In this document: in pieces, positions 34,996 through 42,670 of the stretch | Numbering within the stretch: position 1 is the stretch's first letter | Layout: each line of letters opens with the position of its first letter | Assembly (NCBI RefSeq): GCF_000620665.1 | Contig: NZ_KK211162.1 | Location: forward strand, 248,001 to 312,000 | Direction of reading: 5' to 3' | Source of the DNA: Sphingomonas sp. URHD0057 | GTDB lineage: Bacteria; Pseudomonadota; Alphaproteobacteria; Sphingomonadales; Sphingomonadaceae | Length of the DNA: 64,000 bases | The notes under the pieces: generated by a model | Seen by the model: the letters and a program-made list of their open reading frames with translations, nothing else | The model's database searches: none | What the model was told of the DNA's origin: nothing | Made by a program: the position numbers and the translations under genes

Positions 34996-35220
34996 CTACG
35001 GCTTCACGCAATCGAAGACGACGGAATATCCCTCGGTGTGTTTCATCTGAGCCACCCGGCCATATTGGGCGCAGTGCTTGGTGGCATAGGGCAAAGCGTC
35101 GGCGGAGTTCCAGACGTTCGTGACCGTGACGAAGGTCTCGTTGCCGGACACGCCAGCGGGGAACAGGCGTGCCGCGCAGCCTGCGGTGAGCAACAGGCTG
35201 GCGATGATCAGCATTCGCAT
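34996..35220 (-). CDS. Small lipoprotein in reverse orientation (moron candidate)
   Basis: 74 residues. Lipoprotein signal MRMLIIASLLLTAGC with lipobox LTAGC (Cys15), then a short domain with ATKHCAQYGRVAQM and SVVFDCVKP, whose two cysteines may pair. It is the only leftward gene inside the rightward late block, so it must have its own promoter. That pattern defines phage morons expressed in the lysogen. A surface or exclusion role is plausible but unproven. Confidence 0.65.
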   Translation of the reverse strand: MRMLIIASLLLTAGCAARLFPAGVSGNETFVTVTNVWNSADALPYATKHCAQYGRVAQMKHTEGYSVVFDCVKP

Positions 35221-35245
35221 GGCGCACGCTCATAGCACCGCTTTT

Positions 35246-35288
35246 CGCTGTGCATAAAGCCCCTTAGAGGACAGGGGCGCGGTTATCC
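35246..35288 (+). promoter_or_regulatory. Late-promoter-like element, copy 3
   Basis: Core CGCTGTGCATAAAGCC at 35246-35261; tail GCGCGGTTATCC ending at 35288, ten bases before the tail-fibre start. This copy can also form a GCCCC/GGGGC hairpin. Confidence 0.55.
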
Positions 35289-35297
35289 CTCTCGGCG

Positions 35298-37829
35298 ATG
35301 TCCGTCACCGTCACGTCTCCGATTTCGGCTGGCTACGTCCCGAACGGCGTCACGATCGCCTTTGGCTTCGATTTCAAGATCAGCTCGGCCAACGAGGTCG
35401 CGGTCTACCAAGTCCTGAACGGCGTCGCGACGCTGTTGGGCAAGTCCGGCTACACGGTCACTCTCGCCTTCGGCGGCGAAGGCGGCACCGTGACAATGCA
35501 CTCGGCGCCCGCTGTCGGCACGGGCACAATCTACATCGTCTCCGATCCGCTGTTCACGCAAACGGCCAATCTCTCGAGCGAGGGTCCGTTCGACGCGAAG
35601 ACCTTGGTCGACGTATTCGACCGGGCCGCAATCCGCGACTTGGTACTCAAGAGCCGGGTCGATCGCGCGCCGAAGGTTCCGGTCAACGAGACCGCGCCGG
35701 CTTACCCATCGTCGGCAAGCCGGGCGAACCGCTACCTTGCCCATGATGCAAACGGCAATCTCGTTCCTGGTGCGACCAGCGGCACGATAGACGGCTACGC
35801 TGGTCAGATCGCGGCCCTGGGCGCTCAGCTGGCTGCGCTGGTTGCTCCATCTCTGAACGTCACTGGCGGGATCACGGTCGCCAGCAAGGCGGCCCTCGCT
35901 CTTCTCGCAAGCGCCAGTGCCGCTGCGACCCTGACGAGCGACGGCAGCCAGTGGGTCTGGTCGGCGATCGATTACGCGACGCGATACGGTATGTCGCTTG
36001 CGTCCGCCGATCCCTTGCAGGCTATGCACGTCGCCCCCTCGGGTGATCTCACCGGCGCTTCGGGTGCGTGGATTCGGGCCACTGGGCCTAGCGTGTGGTT
36101 CAACGCGGAGTGGTGCGGTCTCTCGGTCACCGGCAGCGCAGCCGCCAACGAGACCGCGTTCAAGAACGCCTGGCAGACTGCGCAGCGCATCGGCATGCGG
36201 ACCGTCTTCGTGCCGCCGCGCGATTATCCCATGACCACAATGACGGCGATCACCGGCACGGTCATCGTCTCGGCCTGGGGCGCCCGCTTCTACGGCTCTC
36301 AGGTTCGGCTCCAGACGGCGGCCGGCTCCAATGTCAAATGGCTCGGCGGGTGGTTCGACGACACCAGCGGTGATGTGGCGACCTGGCTGTTCGATCACAG
36401 CGGCACATGCCTGATGGACAGCATCCGCTTCACGAAGGCCTTGGCGGCGAGCAGCACTTACCTCGGCTTCTTCCGTGCGACCTCTTCCGAATGCCTCATG
36501 GATCGCTGCACCTCGCTCTATGCCAGCGGCATTTTCATCGAGGGCACTCGCAACCGCATTCAAAATGTAGTGATGCTCGGCATTCCCAATGCGTCCGACG
36601 ACTGCTTCGTGTTCAAGGGCGCGAACACGGTCACGGAGGGCTGCTCCGTCGAGGACTGCTTCGTCGCCGATTATGCCACCGCTGTCGCGTTTGGCTCCGA
36701 GGCTGGCACCGGCGGCGCCGACGATCCGACTTTCGCTTTTGGCATTCGGGGATGCACGGCCAAGAACATCACGGCCTTCCGTTGCCTGATCGGCGTCTAT
36801 TGGAAACCGGGCGCAGTTTCGACCGTCGACTATCGCGACGGGTTCGTCGAGGATTGCTCAGCTGAAGTGAACCTGTTTGACCCGAACGGGTCGGCAGTTC
36901 AGACGCCGGTTCGTTATAGTGCGGACCGCGGGACGATCGTTCGCCGCTGCCATTCCAAGGTACGCTTCGCCGGACGCTTTGTTCAGGATTCGGCGTTCGT
37001 CACGGCCCACGTCTATTACTATTGGCCGAACGTCGGAACCAACGGTGGCACGATCCAGGATTGCCACGTCGACTATGAGGGCAACGACCGCTTCGATGGC
37101 GTCGCCCATGATGGTTCGCACGCGGGCTATCCTGCGCGCTACCTGATGGACGCAGAGCTGGCGGCGCCGGGCCACGGCACCGGCTCCCGCAACAGCGTGT
37201 GCATCAAGGGCAACGGTTGCCGGGACATCGGCATCAACATCGCGCCCGGCCTCGACGACATCTTCACGATCAAAAGCGGGACCCGAATCCGGAATAGCTG
37301 CCAAAGCACGATCGGGGCGCTCGCGGGCGGCATTATCGCTCAGTCGAGAGTGAAGATCGAAGACGGGATCATCGTCGAAGGCACGGGCGGCAGCAAGAAG
37401 CCGATCAACTACCCGACCATCACGACCCCGAACCTTTACAATTCGCTTCGCCGAACCGGCTACTTCGGCACCTATCCCGCGGCCACCAACTCGGGCGACG
37501 TCGCCGTCTTCATCGCGCCGTGCGACCTCTACGTCACAGACATCGACCTGATCGCCGCGGCCGCGATCACGCAGAACGACACCGACTATACGACCTTCGT
37601 CGCGCGGGTGGGCGGCGCCAACTTCCTCACCGTCGACACCAAGACGACCGGCTTGGCAGTCGCTGCCAACACACCGCTTCGCCTCAATGCGTCCGGGCTG
37701 CTCGTCGCGGACGCCTGCTACATGGCGAAGGGCGCGGTGCTGACGCTTAGCAAGACGGACACCGGCGCCGGCAAGGCGCTGAACAACGCCCAGGTTGTCG
37801 TCTCGTATGTGCCCTACGGTGAACTGTGA
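35298..37829 (+). CDS. Tail fibre / tailspike with T7-fibre-like N-terminus
   Basis: 843 residues. The first 150 residues (SPISAGYVPNGVTIAFGFDF, then FDAKTLVDVFDRAAIRDLVL) resemble the virion-attachment domain of T7-type tail fibres. About 210-620 has beta-helix-like strands (NVKWLGGWFDD, NRIQNVVMLG). The end has a small beta-sandwich. It is the likely main host-recognition protein. No variable-repeat or reverse-transcriptase system like that of BPP-1 is seen next to it. Confidence 0.8.
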   Translation: MSVTVTSPISAGYVPNGVTIAFGFDFKISSANEVAVYQVLNGVATLLGKSGYTVTLAFGGEGGTVTMHSAPAVGTGTIYIVSDPLFTQTANLSSEGPFDAKTLVDVFDRAAIRDLVLKSRVDRAPKVPVNETAPAYPSSASRANRYLAHDANGNLVPGATSGTIDGYAGQIAALGAQLAALVAPSLNVTGGITVASKAALALLASASAAATLTSDGSQWVWSAIDYATRYGMSLASADPLQAMHVAPSGDLTGASGAWIRATGPSVWFNAEWCGLSVTGSAAANETAFKNAWQTAQRIGMRTVFVPPRDYPMTTMTAITGTVIVSAWGARFYGSQVRLQTAAGSNVKWLGGWFDDTSGDVATWLFDHSGTCLMDSIRFTKALAASSTYLGFFRATSSECLMDRCTSLYASGIFIEGTRNRIQNVVMLGIPNASDDCFVFKGANTVTEGCSVEDCFVADYATAVAFGSEAGTGGADDPTFAFGIRGCTAKNITAFRCLIGVYWKPGAVSTVDYRDGFVEDCSAEVNLFDPNGSAVQTPVRYSADRGTIVRRCHSKVRFAGRFVQDSAFVTAHVYYYWPNVGTNGGTIQDCHVDYEGNDRFDGVAHDGSHAGYPARYLMDAELAAPGHGTGSRNSVCIKGNGCRDIGINIAPGLDDIFTIKSGTRIRNSCQSTIGALAGGIIAQSRVKIEDGIIVEGTGGSKKPINYPTITTPNLYNSLRRTGYFGTYPAATNSGDVAVFIAPCDLYVTDIDLIAAAAITQNDTDYTTFVARVGGANFLTVDTKTTGLAVAANTPLRLNASGLLVADACYMAKGAVLTLSKTDTGAGKALNNAQVVVSYVPYGEL

Positions 37830-38047
37830 AGACGGGCACCTTCACGGCCAACCATCGCTCGCGCCGGAGCGGGATCCGCTGGAAGTATCCGGCCGCGCTA
37901 ACCGGTAAGCCCGACAAACAAGGGCTGGTCACGCTGATGGTCGATCTGCCCGTCGGCCACCCTGACAAGCCTCAAGGCGGGCCGCTGCTCATTACCGTCG
38001 CGAAAGGCGCGTTTCGGCCCCATCCCTCGCAACCGAGGAGCCGATGA
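37826..38047 (+). CDS. Small phage protein after tail fibre
   Basis: 73 residues from a GTG overlapping the fibre stop. It is basic, with Arg/Ser at both ends (NHRSRRSGIRWKYP, RPHPSQPRSR). It could be a fibre chaperone by position; no family is recognised. Confidence 0.5.
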   Translation: MKTGTFTANHRSRRSGIRWKYPAALTGKPDKQGLVTLMVDLPVGHPDKPQGGPLLITVAKGAFRPHPSQPRSR

Positions 38048-38427
38048 ATGAGATCGCGCTCTTCAGGGAATGGGCTCCCCAGGCTTACGGCATCTGGACG
38101 CTTGTCCTGTTCGCGTTCGTCTATCTCGTCCGCGAATGGCGCGAGACGCGCAAGCTGTCGTCGGCGGATCGCTTGGCCCGCCGCGAAGGCTATGCGCTCC
38201 AGGTCGAGAACCTCCAGCGTGAGAACCGCCTGCTCCAGACCGATCTCAACGCGCTCCGCCACGAATATGACGACTACCGGCGCCTTTGCCATGACGAGAC
38301 GGACGCACTCCGCAGCCAGGTCGTCCGGCTGGAGGACGAAGTGACCGGGCTCAAACGCCGGATCGACAGCCAGGCGGTGTCGCTGGCGCGTCAGGTCGAC
38401 GACATGCGCAAGGACAGCGGCAAGTGA
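38044..38427 (+). CDS. Membrane-anchored coiled-coil protein (i-spanin or lysis candidate)
   Basis: 127 residues. One membrane span near residues 14-30 (AYGIWTLVLFAFVYLV), then a long charged coiled coil (VENLQRENRLLQTDLNALRH). Inner-membrane spanins (Rz type) have this layout, and the gene lies directly before the endolysin. A lipoprotein partner could be the gene at 39292. The role is inferred from topology and place. Confidence 0.55.
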   Translation: MNEIALFREWAPQAYGIWTLVLFAFVYLVREWRETRKLSSADRLARREGYALQVENLQRENRLLQTDLNALRHEYDDYRRLCHDETDALRSQVVRLEDEVTGLKRRIDSQAVSLARQVDDMRKDSGK

Positions 38428-39038
38428 GCCTCGCCGATCCCAAGGCGTTCTTCGACCTGTTGAGAACGGGCCTTCTCGGGCCCGTCCTGACCGCCGAGGA
38501 GGTGAAAGGCTGCAATGCCGTCCTTGAGGCGATGGAAGGCTTGCCGATCTCCTACGTCGCCTACGCGCTCGCAACGGCCTATCACGAGACGGCTTCAACG
38601 ATGCAGCCGATCAGGGAATACGGCGGCACGATCTATTTCACGCGCATGTACGATGTAACCGGAGCGCGACCGCAGCTCGCGCTCGCCAACGGCAACACTT
38701 GCGCCGGAGACGGCCCGAAATACTGTGGCCGCGGCTACGTCCAGCTGACCTGGAAGAACAACTACGATCGCGCCAGCAAGGAGTGCGGCGTCGACCTCGT
38801 GGCCTATCCAGACAAGGCGATGAACCCCGACATCGCCGCCAAGATCATGCGCAGCGGCATGGAGCACGGCTGGTTCACCGGGAAATCGTTCAAAGACTAT
38901 CTGCCGATCCAGGGCAAGGCAACGCGCCAGCAGTTCCTGTTTGCCCGCTACATCATCAATGGCCGCGACAAGGCGGACAAGATCGCTGACCATGCGATCG
39001 AGTTCCAGCGGGCGCTCGACGCGGGGGGCTGGGAATGA
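38424..39038 (+). CDS. Endolysin, GH19/chitinase-like lysozyme
   Basis: 204 residues from a GTG. The motif ATAYHETASTMQPI holds the probable catalytic Glu (about 55), and YCGRGYVQLTWKNNY is a hallmark of GH19-type endolysins. No signal peptide, so release needs a holin. It cuts peptidoglycan glycan strands at lysis. Confidence 0.85.
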   Translation: MSLADPKAFFDLLRTGLLGPVLTAEEVKGCNAVLEAMEGLPISYVAYALATAYHETASTMQPIREYGGTIYFTRMYDVTGARPQLALANGNTCAGDGPKYCGRGYVQLTWKNNYDRASKECGVDLVAYPDKAMNPDIAAKIMRSGMEHGWFTGKSFKDYLPIQGKATRQQFLFARYIINGRDKADKIADHAIEFQRALDAGGWE

Positions 39039-39289
39039 AGCTCTTTTGCTCCGTCCACCTGTTTAACCTGGTCGCGTTCCTCGCCGTGCTGTCCTCGATT
39101 GTCGTCCTGTCGCTGGCCGGCAAGTCCACCGATCTCGCGATCATGACCGGCCTCGTGGGAATTTTGGGCAGCTTCAAGCCGTGGGGCCTCGCGCCGCCGC
39201 CTGACGGCCCGTCCGGAACGCCGGGCGACCCCATCGCCGTGGCCGGCGCGAACGCCGACGCCAAACCTGTTGAAACGAAGGAGAAGTAA
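39035..39289 (+). CDS. Holin candidate
   Basis: 84 residues. Two hydrophobic segments, LFNLVAFLAVLSSIVVLSLA and about 35-46 (IMTGLVGILGSF), then a hydrophilic tail rich in Pro, Ala and Lys. The small size, charged end and overlap with the endolysin gene fit a holin. Not confirmed by family. Confidence 0.6.
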   Translation: MKLFCSVHLFNLVAFLAVLSSIVVLSLAGKSTDLAIMTGLVGILGSFKPWGLAPPPDGPSGTPGDPIAVAGANADAKPVETKEK

Positions 39290-39291
39290 CC

Positions 39292-39666
39292 ATGAAACGC
39301 GTGATTTTATGCGCAGCAGCGCTGGCGATCAGCGCCTGCGCTGCCGTGCCGAGCGCCAGCCCAACGCCAGTCGCCTCTTTACCCGGTGCGGCTCCCGTCT
39401 GCGCTACCCTGCGGTCAGACAAGTTCGACCTGGCGTTGCAGGCCTATGGCGCGGCCACCGACGCGGTGAACCTGCTGATCGATGCCCGCGTCCTGACGCC
39501 CGGCTCGAGCAAGGCTGTCGCCATCGCCAACGCCAACGACAAGGTGCTGGTCGCTTTCGCCACCGCTGAGCACGCGCGCCAGGCGTGTAACTCGGACAGC
39601 TATCTCGCCGCTCTCGGCCAAGCCCAGGCTGCAATTGCGGAAATCCGCGCTGCACTTCATTCATAG
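39292..39666 (+). CDS. Phage lipoprotein (o-spanin candidate)
   Basis: 124 residues; AAGGAG precedes the ATG. Lipoprotein signal with lipobox AISAC (Cys16). The mature part has a Pro/Ser/Ala-rich start and then helices (LALQAYGAATDAVNLLID). Its place in the lysis block and lipid anchor make an outer-membrane spanin subunit possible, though it is longer than most. Confidence 0.55.
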   Translation: MKRVILCAAALAISACAAVPSASPTPVASLPGAAPVCATLRSDKFDLALQAYGAATDAVNLLIDARVLTPGSSKAVAIANANDKVLVAFATAEHARQACNSDSYLAALGQAQAAIAEIRAALHS

Positions 39667-39677
39667 GAGCAACTAAC

Positions 39678-39914
39678 ATGGATCTGAAGAACCTCGCCGA
39701 AGAGGCGATTTCGCTGGCCAAGCTCGCTGGCAACGTGCTTCCTGGCGTAGGGGCCGGAGCCTCGGTTGCGGAAGGCATCCTCAATATCGTCGAGGGTCTC
39801 AAACCGCATGTGGACACCGGCACCGCCGAAGACCTGGAAGCGGCGCACAAGACCCTTTACGACGCGATGACCACCAACGGTCATGCGCTGTCTGACCGGC
39901 TGCGCGGCGGCTAG
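39678..39914 (+). CDS. Small phage protein, amphipathic
   Basis: 78 residues with AGGAG before the ATG. N-terminal helices with a Gly-rich turn (LAGNVLPGVGAGASVAEGIL) might bind membranes. It lies at the end of the lysis block. No family is recognised. Confidence 0.5.
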   Translation: MDLKNLAEEAISLAKLAGNVLPGVGAGASVAEGILNIVEGLKPHVDTGTAEDLEAAHKTLYDAMTTNGHALSDRLRGG

Positions 39915-39918
39915 GGCG

Positions 39919-40122
39919 ATGCCCGACAGGGTGCAATTCTACCAAGCGCGCCGCGGCTTGGTGGGCCGCAAGCAATACCGGGCCCGCGTCGTCGCGCCGA
40001 ACGGTCGCGTCCTGTTCGTCAGCGCCGAAGGGTACAACAATCTCGACGACCTGTTGGCGATCAGTGACCGGCTGTTCCCGAACCTCCAGCGTGGCGGCGT
40101 CGGGCCGGGATGGGACAATTAG
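39919..40122 (+). CDS. DUF1508/YegP-like small protein
   Basis: 67 residues from the ATG at 39919. The pattern VQFYQARRGLVGRKQYRARV, then NGRVLFVSAEGYNNLDDLLA, resembles the YegP/DUF1508 repeat found in bacterial and phage proteins of unknown role. It is the last rightward phage gene and meets the leftward cluster tail to tail, with stops overlapping at 40119-40122. Confidence 0.6.
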   Translation: MPDRVQFYQARRGLVGRKQYRARVVAPNGRVLFVSAEGYNNLDDLLAISDRLFPNLQRGGVGPGWDN

Positions 40123-40280
40123 TGAGCGCTCGGCGATTCGCGCAGCGGGATCGAATGAGCTCGGCCCTTCGCTCGGCTCAGATTCACGTCGCACATGCAG
40201 CCGGGCCCGTACCAACCGCGCGCGTTCGTAGGCTTCCGACAGGCGATGCAGTAGATGATGGTCGACGGATCGGGAGCCAT
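40119..40280 (-). CDS. Small zinc-ribbon-like phage protein
   Basis: 53 residues from the ATG at 40280; a longer frame to 40376 lacks support. The CIAC...CMC spacing (CIACRKPTNARGWYGPGCMC) suggests one zinc site. It is last in the leftward right-end cluster. Confidence 0.5.
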   Translation of the reverse strand: MAPDPSTIIYCIACRKPTNARGWYGPGCMCDVNLSRAKGRAHSIPLRESPSAH

Positions 40281-40288
40281 GCTTCCGC

Positions 40289-40474
40289 CTAGCCTTTTCG
40301 CTTCACCGCCGCCAACTCGGCCTCCAACTCGCGCACCCTGACCACCAGCCCGTCGCGTTGCTCGATCAATGCCCACCGCTGCTGCACTTCAAAGGCAGGA
40401 TCGGCGCGCGTTTCGATCTCGTGGATATAGTCGCGGACGCGCTTGGGGAGGGCGTTGATCTCGTCGGGCGTCAT
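40289..40474 (-). CDS. Small coiled-coil phage protein
   Basis: 61 residues: ALPKRVRDYIHEIETRADP near the start, then a coiled coil (VVRVRELEAELAAVKRK). I recognise the pattern from other alphaproteobacterial phages but know no function. Confidence 0.55.
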   Translation of the reverse strand: MTPDEINALPKRVRDYIHEIETRADPAFEVQQRWALIEQRDGLVVRVRELEAELAAVKRKG

Positions 40475-40483
40475 GCGGCCGGC

Positions 40484-40984
40484 TTAGCGTGTGGCCGGCG
40501 GCTGCTCCAGCGGTTGTCCCCCTACTTCATCCGGTAAGACATTGGAGAGGGATGGTGGTTCGGGCAAAGATCGCCAGTGGGTGAACGGCCCGCTGCCTTC
40601 GTTGACCCCGCAAATATGGTCGCGGTGCAGCATGGCGACATCGTAAATCCATTCGCCGCCATCCTCGTAGAAATAGGCCGCAAGGAACGACGTTGCGACA
40701 GGCGCAGTTTCGATCAATTGCCACTCCAGCGCCTCAACCAGCCCTGTCTCGGGTGTTGAACCAGGGTTGGGCGTCTCGGCGCCTGTTGCGCCGACCGCGT
40801 GCTCATCGTTCCGACCAAGCCCTGCTTCGCGGTCTTGGCCCTCCGGGTTTCGCCCGACTGACGCAAGAAGCTGACGAAGATCGGTGAACGACACAGCCAC
40901 GGTGCCATCGGGAGCCGCCAAACGTGGGAACTCATATTCTGCGCGGGAGCAGGCGCGTTCCAACCGATCTACGAAATCAGTCAT
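40484..40984 (-). CDS. DUF551-like phage protein
   Basis: 166 residues from the ATG at 40984. The C-terminal half has the DUF551 layout, from EWQLIETAPV to the THWRSLPEPP signature. The N-terminal half is a helical segment (DFVDRLERACSRAEYEFPRL). Such genes are frequent cargo in temperate phages; the role is unknown. Confidence 0.55.
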   Translation of the reverse strand: MTDFVDRLERACSRAEYEFPRLAAPDGTVAVSFTDLRQLLASVGRNPEGQDREAGLGRNDEHAVGATGAETPNPGSTPETGLVEALEWQLIETAPVATSFLAAYFYEDGGEWIYDVAMLHRDHICGVNEGSGPFTHWRSLPEPPSLSNVLPDEVGGQPLEQPPATR

Positions 40985-41348
40985 GCTTCTTGTCCAGAAG
41001 CTCGTTCGCAGCCGCGACGGCATCTTCCACCGGCATCAATGTATAGCCGTGATGCGGTCGGGCATGGAGCGCGAACAGTAGCTGTTTCAGTGCCCGTTCT
41101 GTCTGCCCCGCCTTGAATGACGCTCGGTTGGCGTCGGCCAGCATTTCTTCCAGCATCCAACGTAGGTTTTCAGCCGACCGAATGCCCGCCCAAAGCGCCA
41201 TCTGACGCGCGACCGCCCCTGCCGATACCTGTCCGTCCTTACGCTCAACCGCTACGTCAGCGTCCACGGCAGCATATTGCTCGGCGGGATAGACGAAGCA
41301 CTCCACGCCCGCGAGGGTCACAGCTTCTGGATCGTTGGCCTTGGTCAC
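40977..41348 (-). CDS. Phage accessory protein, unknown
   Basis: 123 residues, 8-bp overlap with the next gene and ATGA overlap with the one before. A beta-like start (VTLAGVECFVYPAEQYAAVD), then long helices (LRWMLEEMLADANRASFKAG). No family is recognised. Confidence 0.5.
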   Translation of the reverse strand: MTKANDPEAVTLAGVECFVYPAEQYAAVDADVAVERKDGQVSAGAVARQMALWAGIRSAENLRWMLEEMLADANRASFKAGQTERALKQLLFALHARPHHGYTLMPVEDAVAAANELLDKKHD

Positions 41349-42019
41349 TGTTTTTCTCCTGCGCTAGGGATGGTCGCGGGATCGCCAAGACGCGGAGCGG
41401 CTTGGTCCGGAGGACGACCAGCCCGGTCCCGTAGGGAAGCGCCCTGTTGTTGCTGGTCTGTCTCGGGTGTTGGGGAGAGGCGGGAGGCAATGCGTTCGAG
41501 GCGTTTAGCGGCTGCAATTCTCACGCCAGCTTGAAGCGCAAGCCCGTCGTAAAGCATGACGTGAATGTTCGCTCGCAGCCACTCCGCATCATCGTCCTGC
41601 ACTGGTGCTGTTGGGGCGGGGTCTGCCGCGCAATCCGGACAGCCGTCAGACCAAGAAACGGGACAACCGGCTCGGGTGTGGTCCGGTGCTGTTGGGGTGG
41701 TGGCTCGCATGGCGATGTAGTCGATCTGTGCGTGTTCTACTGCGGCCACAATTGCTCGGCTTTCAGGCGACCCCAAGCAATAGCTCTTTGCCATGTCCAG
41801 ACACGCGAGCTTAAACCTCTCGATCATCGCCTCACTCGGTAGCGCGGCAGAGCCTTGGCCAGCGACAAATGCGCGGGCGCGATCAGCCGAGAAATGCAGC
41901 GAGATTGAAACGCCTTCCTCAGCCGCCTCCGTGACGACCATCGCCGGACAGCCGGTGCGGTCAAATATCGCAGCGAGTGCCAACAGTAGTTGCTCGATCA
42001 GTGTCGGGTCAGGGGTCAT
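41345..42019 (-). CDS. Phage accessory protein, unknown
   Basis: 224 residues. An N-terminal alpha/beta domain (about 1-105), then a Pro/Ala-rich stretch with three cysteines (GCPVSWSDGCPDCAADP) and a disordered Gln/Pro-rich tail. Two PTAP-type repeats occur in the linker. No family is recognised. Confidence 0.5.
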   Translation of the reverse strand: MTPDPTLIEQLLLALAAIFDRTGCPAMVVTEAAEEGVSISLHFSADRARAFVAGQGSAALPSEAMIERFKLACLDMAKSYCLGSPESRAIVAAVEHAQIDYIAMRATTPTAPDHTRAGCPVSWSDGCPDCAADPAPTAPVQDDDAEWLRANIHVMLYDGLALQAGVRIAAAKRLERIASRLSPTPETDQQQQGASLRDRAGRPPDQAAPRLGDPATIPSAGEKQ

Positions 42020-42225
42020 GACGGTTGATCCTTGAACCAGCAGAAGCGCTCGCGCGGCCAGTGAATGTAATGATGCCCGTCACCTTCCTCGGCGTCGTAG
42101 CGGCTGATGGTCAGCACCGTGTTGTTGGCCGTGAAGAAGTAGCTTTTCACGCGCTCGTAGCGGACCTGTGCGGTGCTATCGTCCCGATAGAGCGTCAACG
42201 TGCGTCCGCGCTTATCGTCAGCCAT
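42016..42225 (-). CDS. Phage accessory protein, unknown
   Basis: 69 residues, beta-rich with several aromatic residues (YERVKSYFFTANNTVLTISR; HYIHWPRERFCWFKD). ATGA coupling to the next gene. No family is recognised. Confidence 0.5.
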   Translation of the reverse strand: MADDKRGRTLTLYRDDSTAQVRYERVKSYFFTANNTVLTISRYDAEEGDGHHYIHWPRERFCWFKDQPS

Positions 42226-42517
42226 GTGCCTGAGCTTTCCTATGATCTTTGAGGGCGGCGGCCGCTTTAACGCCTTTGGGGGTCAGCTTTGTGAGCAGCC
42301 CCATGCTGCCAGCGGGGATCAGCGTCTGGATCAAACCGGCGTTCTTCAGCGCCATGCTCGCCGCGTCAGAAATCACTCGAAAGGACAGCCCGCCGTAGAT
42401 CGTGTTCGACCGCGCTTCGTCCAACGCGAGAATGTCGGAACGATACCTCTCGACAATATCCGCTGTGTTTGGGCTATCGGAGTTCATGGGAATATCCGAA
42501 GGCGTCGGGCGGTTCAT
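42218..42517 (-). CDS. Phage accessory protein at the right end
   Basis: 99 residues from 42517, or 89 from the in-frame ATG at 42487; neither start has a clear ribosome site. A helical body (ISDAASMALKNAGLIQTLIP), then SMGLLTKLTPKGVKAAAALK, which could be a winged-helix type fold. It is the first gene of the leftward cluster, so its promoter must lie between it and attR. Confidence 0.5.
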   Translation of the reverse strand: MNRPTPSDIPMNSDSPNTADIVERYRSDILALDEARSNTIYGGLSFRVISDAASMALKNAGLIQTLIPAGSMGLLTKLTPKGVKAAAALKDHRKAQAHG

Positions 42518-42612
42518 CGCGTACCACCCGCGGAATGCGCCAAGAGGGACGCGCTGGCGAAACGCAGTCGTGAATTGCTCAGAAAATGACAGATTTGCGC
42601 GGGGCGCTCGCT

Positions 42613-42657
42613 TTTACACCGAGAGGGTCGGCGGTTCGAGCCCGTCAGCGCCCACCA
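42613..42657 (+). other. attR: displaced 3' half of tRNA-Val(UAC)
   Basis: From TTTACAC (anticodon loop with UAC at 42615-42617) on, the sequence matches a tRNA 3' half. It has anticodon stem CGAGA, variable loop GGGTC, T-arm GGCGG-TTCGAGC-CCGTC, acceptor AGCGCCC and A-CCA ending at 42657. A complete tRNA would need a D-arm and a normal 5' anticodon stem, which are missing. Phages often integrate at the anticodon loop of tRNA genes, and phage-type genes stop here while host genes start. The rebuilt full tRNA-Val should lie at the other end, outside the window. Confidence 0.75.
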
Positions 42658-42670
42658 CCTTCGCTGGGAT

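Noticed and set aside
35298-37829. Diversity-generating retroelement as in phage BPP-1
   Set aside because: The virion genes resemble BPP-1, so I looked for a reverse transcriptase or a template/variable repeat pair near the tail fibre. None is visible in this window.
1-42657. Phage single-subunit RNA polymerase (T7 type)
   Set aside because: The tail and ejection genes are T7-like, but no ORF of fitting size or motif exists in the visible part. Only the few kilobases left of the window remain unchecked.
42602-42657. A complete functional tRNA gene
   Set aside because: Only the 3' half folds normally. There is no D-arm and the anticodon loop would be 9 nt, so it is called attR.
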